Shown: one piece after another, positions 62,299 through 64,000 of the stretch
Layout of the letters: every line of letters begins with the position of its first letter
Position numbering within the stretch: the first letter of the stretch is position 1
NCBI RefSeq assembly: GCF_001598055.1
Contig: NZ_CP014844.1
Coordinates: 4,181,642-4,245,641 of the forward strand
Origin: Cupriavidus nantongensis
GTDB taxonomy: Bacteria; Pseudomonadota; Gammaproteobacteria; Burkholderiales; Burkholderiaceae
Length of the DNA: 64,000 bases
Direction: 5' to 3'
The notes under the pieces: model-generated
What the model was told of the DNA's origin: nothing
Database searches by the model: none
The model's input: the letters and a program-made list of their open reading frames with translations, nothing else
Translations under genes and position numbers: made by a program

Positions 62299-63117
62299 TC
62301 AGCCGTGGCGGTAGCGGTTGATGGTTTCGCGCGTCTGCAGCGCGACGCTGCGCGCCGCCTCCGCGAAGTCTTTCTCGCGGCTGGCGTACAGGATGGCGCG
62401 CGACGAATTGATCATCATGCCGGTGCCGTCGGCGGTGCGCCCGGCCTTTACCGTGGCTTCGATATCGCCGCCCTGGGCGCCGATGCCGGGAATCAGCAGC
62501 GGCATGTCGCCGACGATCTGGCGCACCCGCGCGATCTCGTTGGGGAAGGTCGCGCCGACCACCAGGCCCATCTGGCCGGTGGTGTTCCAGCGTTCGCGCG
62601 CGGCCTCGGCCACCAGCTGGTACAGCGGCTTGCCGTCGACCTGCAGGAACTGCACGTCCGAACCGCCCGGGTTGGAGGTGCGGCACAGCACGATCACGCC
62701 GCGGTCCGGATAGGCGAGATAGGGCTGCATCGAGTCGAAGCCCATGTACGGGCTGACCGTGACGGCATCGGCTTGGTAGCGCTCGAAGGCTTCCAGCGCA
62801 TAGTGCTCGGCGGTCGAGCCGATGTCGCCGCGCTTGGCGTCGAGGATCACCGGGATGCCGGGGTGGGCATCGTGGATATAGTGGATCAGCTGCTCGAGCT
62901 GGTCTTCGGCGCGCTGCGAATGGAAGTAGGCGATCTGCGGCTTGAAGGCGCAGACCAGGTCGGCGGTGGCGTCGACGATCTCGCGGCAGAACGAGAAGAT
63001 GGCGCCGCCGGCCCCGGTCAGGGACAGCGGAAGCTTGTGCGGATCAGGATCGAGCCCGACGCACAGGAGGGAATCGTTGCGCTGCCAGGCGGCAGCAAGC
63101 TGCTCGGTGAAAGTCAT
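62299..63117 (-). CDS. pyrF: Orotidine-5'-phosphate decarboxylase PyrF (class 2)
   Basis: A 272-residue enzyme for the last step of UMP synthesis. It is the longer class 2 form: the catalytic Asp-Lys-Asp block is [12 protein letters not shown] near residue 95, and [14 protein letters not shown] opens the barrel. [13 protein letters not shown] and [12 protein letters not shown] are phosphate-binding blocks. It is convergent with pncC and divergent from the DMT transporter. Confidence 0.96.
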   Translation of the reverse strand: MTFTEQLAAAWQRNDSLLCVGLDPDPHKLPLSLTGAGGAIFSFCREIVDATADLVCAFKPQIAYFHSQRAEDQLEQLIHYIHDAHPGIPVILDAKRGDIGSTAEHYALEAFERYQADAVTVSPYMGFDSMQPYLAYPDRGVIVLCRTSNPGGSDVQFLQVDGKPLYQLVAEAARERWNTTGQMGLVVGATFPNEIARVRQIVGDMPLLIPGIGAQGGDIEATVKAGRTADGTGMMINSSRAILYASREKDFAEAARSVALQTRETINRYRHG

Positions 63118-63335
63118 GGGTACTCGGAATGTCCTGGTGGCGCCGGCGTCTCATCGTGAGGCCGATCCTGGTCGATCCTGGCCGATGGACTCGGCCGGCG
63201 CGGTTGGCCGCAGCGGCGTGAAAACCTTTCATCCCTGCAGCATATGTCGCTTTCGGCAATTTTACCCGCTGCGTGCTATCGTTTTGCGCTTCGTCTCAAA
63301 ACAATGCGCGGCATCCCGCACAGCCGCGTCCCGTC

Positions 63336-64000
63336 ATGTCTCTCGATCGCCGTGGTCTCTTCCTGCTTGTGGTGCTGACGCTCGCCTGGGGCATCAACTG
63401 GCCCATCATGAAGGTGGGCGTGGCGCATTTCCCGGCGATGGGCTTCCGCCTGCTGTGCATGGCCGGCGGGCTGGTGGCGCTGGGGCTGGCGCTGCGGCTG
63501 CGCGGCGATTCGCTGGCGGTGCCCCGGCGCGAATGGGGCACGGTGTTGCGGCTGGCGCTGCCAAACATGGTGATCTGGCACCTGTTCGCGATCTGCGCGG
63601 TCAAGATGCTGTCGTCGGGCCGCGCCGCGATCCTGGGCTACACCATGCCGATCTGGGCGGTGGTCTGGGGCCTGGTGTTCTTCCGCGAGCGTATCGGCGG
63701 GTGGGCCTGGCTGGGCATCGGCTGCGCGCTCGCGGGCACGGTGCTGCTGCTGTCGGGCGAGCTTGCCGCGCTGACCGGCAGCCCGGCCGGCACGCTGCTG
63801 ATGCTGCTGGCCGCGGCCGGCTGGGGCTTCGGCACCCAGCTGATGAAGCGCACCCAGACCGACGTGCCGATCGGCGCCATGACCTTCTGGATGCTGGCGG
63901 TGACGCTGCCCTTCCTGGCGCTGGGCTCGCTGCTGCTGGAAGACGGCTGGCGCATGCCCACCGCCATCGAATGGGCCGCGATCGCCTACAACGCGGTGGT
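63336..64000 (+). CDS. EamA/DMT family transporter (3'-truncated by window edge)
   Basis: The frame starts at the ATG at 63336 (MSLDRRGLFLLVVLTLAWG) and is open to the end of the window, giving 221 residues so far. It shows the first EamA repeat: INWPIMKVGVAHFPAMGFR, several membrane segments, GRAAILGYTMPIWAVVWGLV and the FFRERI motif, then the start of the second repeat (AAAGWGFGTQLMKR). Drug/metabolite transporters of this type have ten segments and about 290-300 residues. Substrate unknown. Confidence 0.9.
   Translation, partial: MSLDRRGLFLLVVLTLAWGINWPIMKVGVAHFPAMGFRLLCMAGGLVALGLALRLRGDSLAVPRREWGTVLRLALPNMVIWHLFAICAVKMLSSGRAAILGYTMPIWAVVWGLVFFRERIGGWAWLGIGCALAGTVLLLSGELAALTGSPAGTLLMLLAAAGWGFGTQLMKRTQTDVPIGAMTFWMLAVTLPFLALGSLLLEDGWRMPTAIEWAAIAYNAV

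Overview
The window is chromosomal DNA from a high-GC betaproteobacterium of the Burkholderiaceae. The gene content points to Cupriavidus or close Ralstonia relatives. The main reasons are the LysR-type regulator at 49135-50130 and the four-gene cassette at 22032-26921, which match the PhcA and PhcB/PhcS/PhcR/PhcQ cell-density system known from Ralstonia solanacearum. Housekeeping neighbourhoods typical of this group (pilT-pilU/yggS-proC, recG-oxyR-katA, queA-tgt-yajC-secD-secF, bamE-dapB-leuS-lptE-holA-proA) agree. I see no tRNA, rRNA, CRISPR array, phage or insertion sequence. Genus and species are inferred from gene content, not from a search.

Layout: 1-3312 holds the end of a glycolate oxidase operon (glcE partial, glcF) and an LrgA/LrgB-type membrane pair. 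3412-5004 holds a VOC protein, a WYL regulator and a glutathione peroxidase. 5059-7285 holds the type IV pilus retraction ATPases pilU and pilT, divergent from yggS-proC (7352-8921). 9109-13563 is ubiA, dps, katA and oxyR on the minus strand, an oxidative-stress block with a small cysteine-containing leader ORF ahead of katA. recG follows, divergent from queA-tgt-yajC-secD-secF (16124-21962). Next is the minus-strand phcB-phcS-phcR-phcQ operon, then two YceI proteins with a cytochrome b561, and purB. 31146-33407 holds a glutathione S-transferase behind a long inverted repeat, mnmA and a NUDIX hydrolase. 33654-37162 is the proton-translocating transhydrogenase operon with panD lying between its first two genes. 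37380-43967 holds an atypical response regulator, an RNA methyltransferase, a DsbA-fold isomerase, hemJ, proA, holA and lptE. leuS, dapB and bamE follow, divergent from fur. phcA, gapA and tktA lie at 49135-53618. The end holds a VOC protein with rsmE, a DUF937 protein, a secreted RNase Sa/barnase-like RNase with a coupled barstar, maeB, thiL-pgpA-pncC, pyrF and the start of a DMT transporter.

How parts work together: PhcB is expected to make a methyl-ester signal, sensed by PhcS and relayed through PhcR and PhcQ to control PhcA, which lies about 23 kb away in the same window. OxyR, KatA and Dps form a peroxide response. QueA and Tgt act in queuosine synthesis and are followed by the Sec accessory complex YajC-SecD-SecF. 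A family of short palindromes (stem CCCCTCTCCCGC) recurs in at least four intergenic gaps. The most unusual items are the paired Phc locus and regulator, the RNase/barstar pair, panD inside the pnt operon, the receiver domain with an insertion, the katA leader peptide and the 17-bp inverted repeat ahead of the GST gene.
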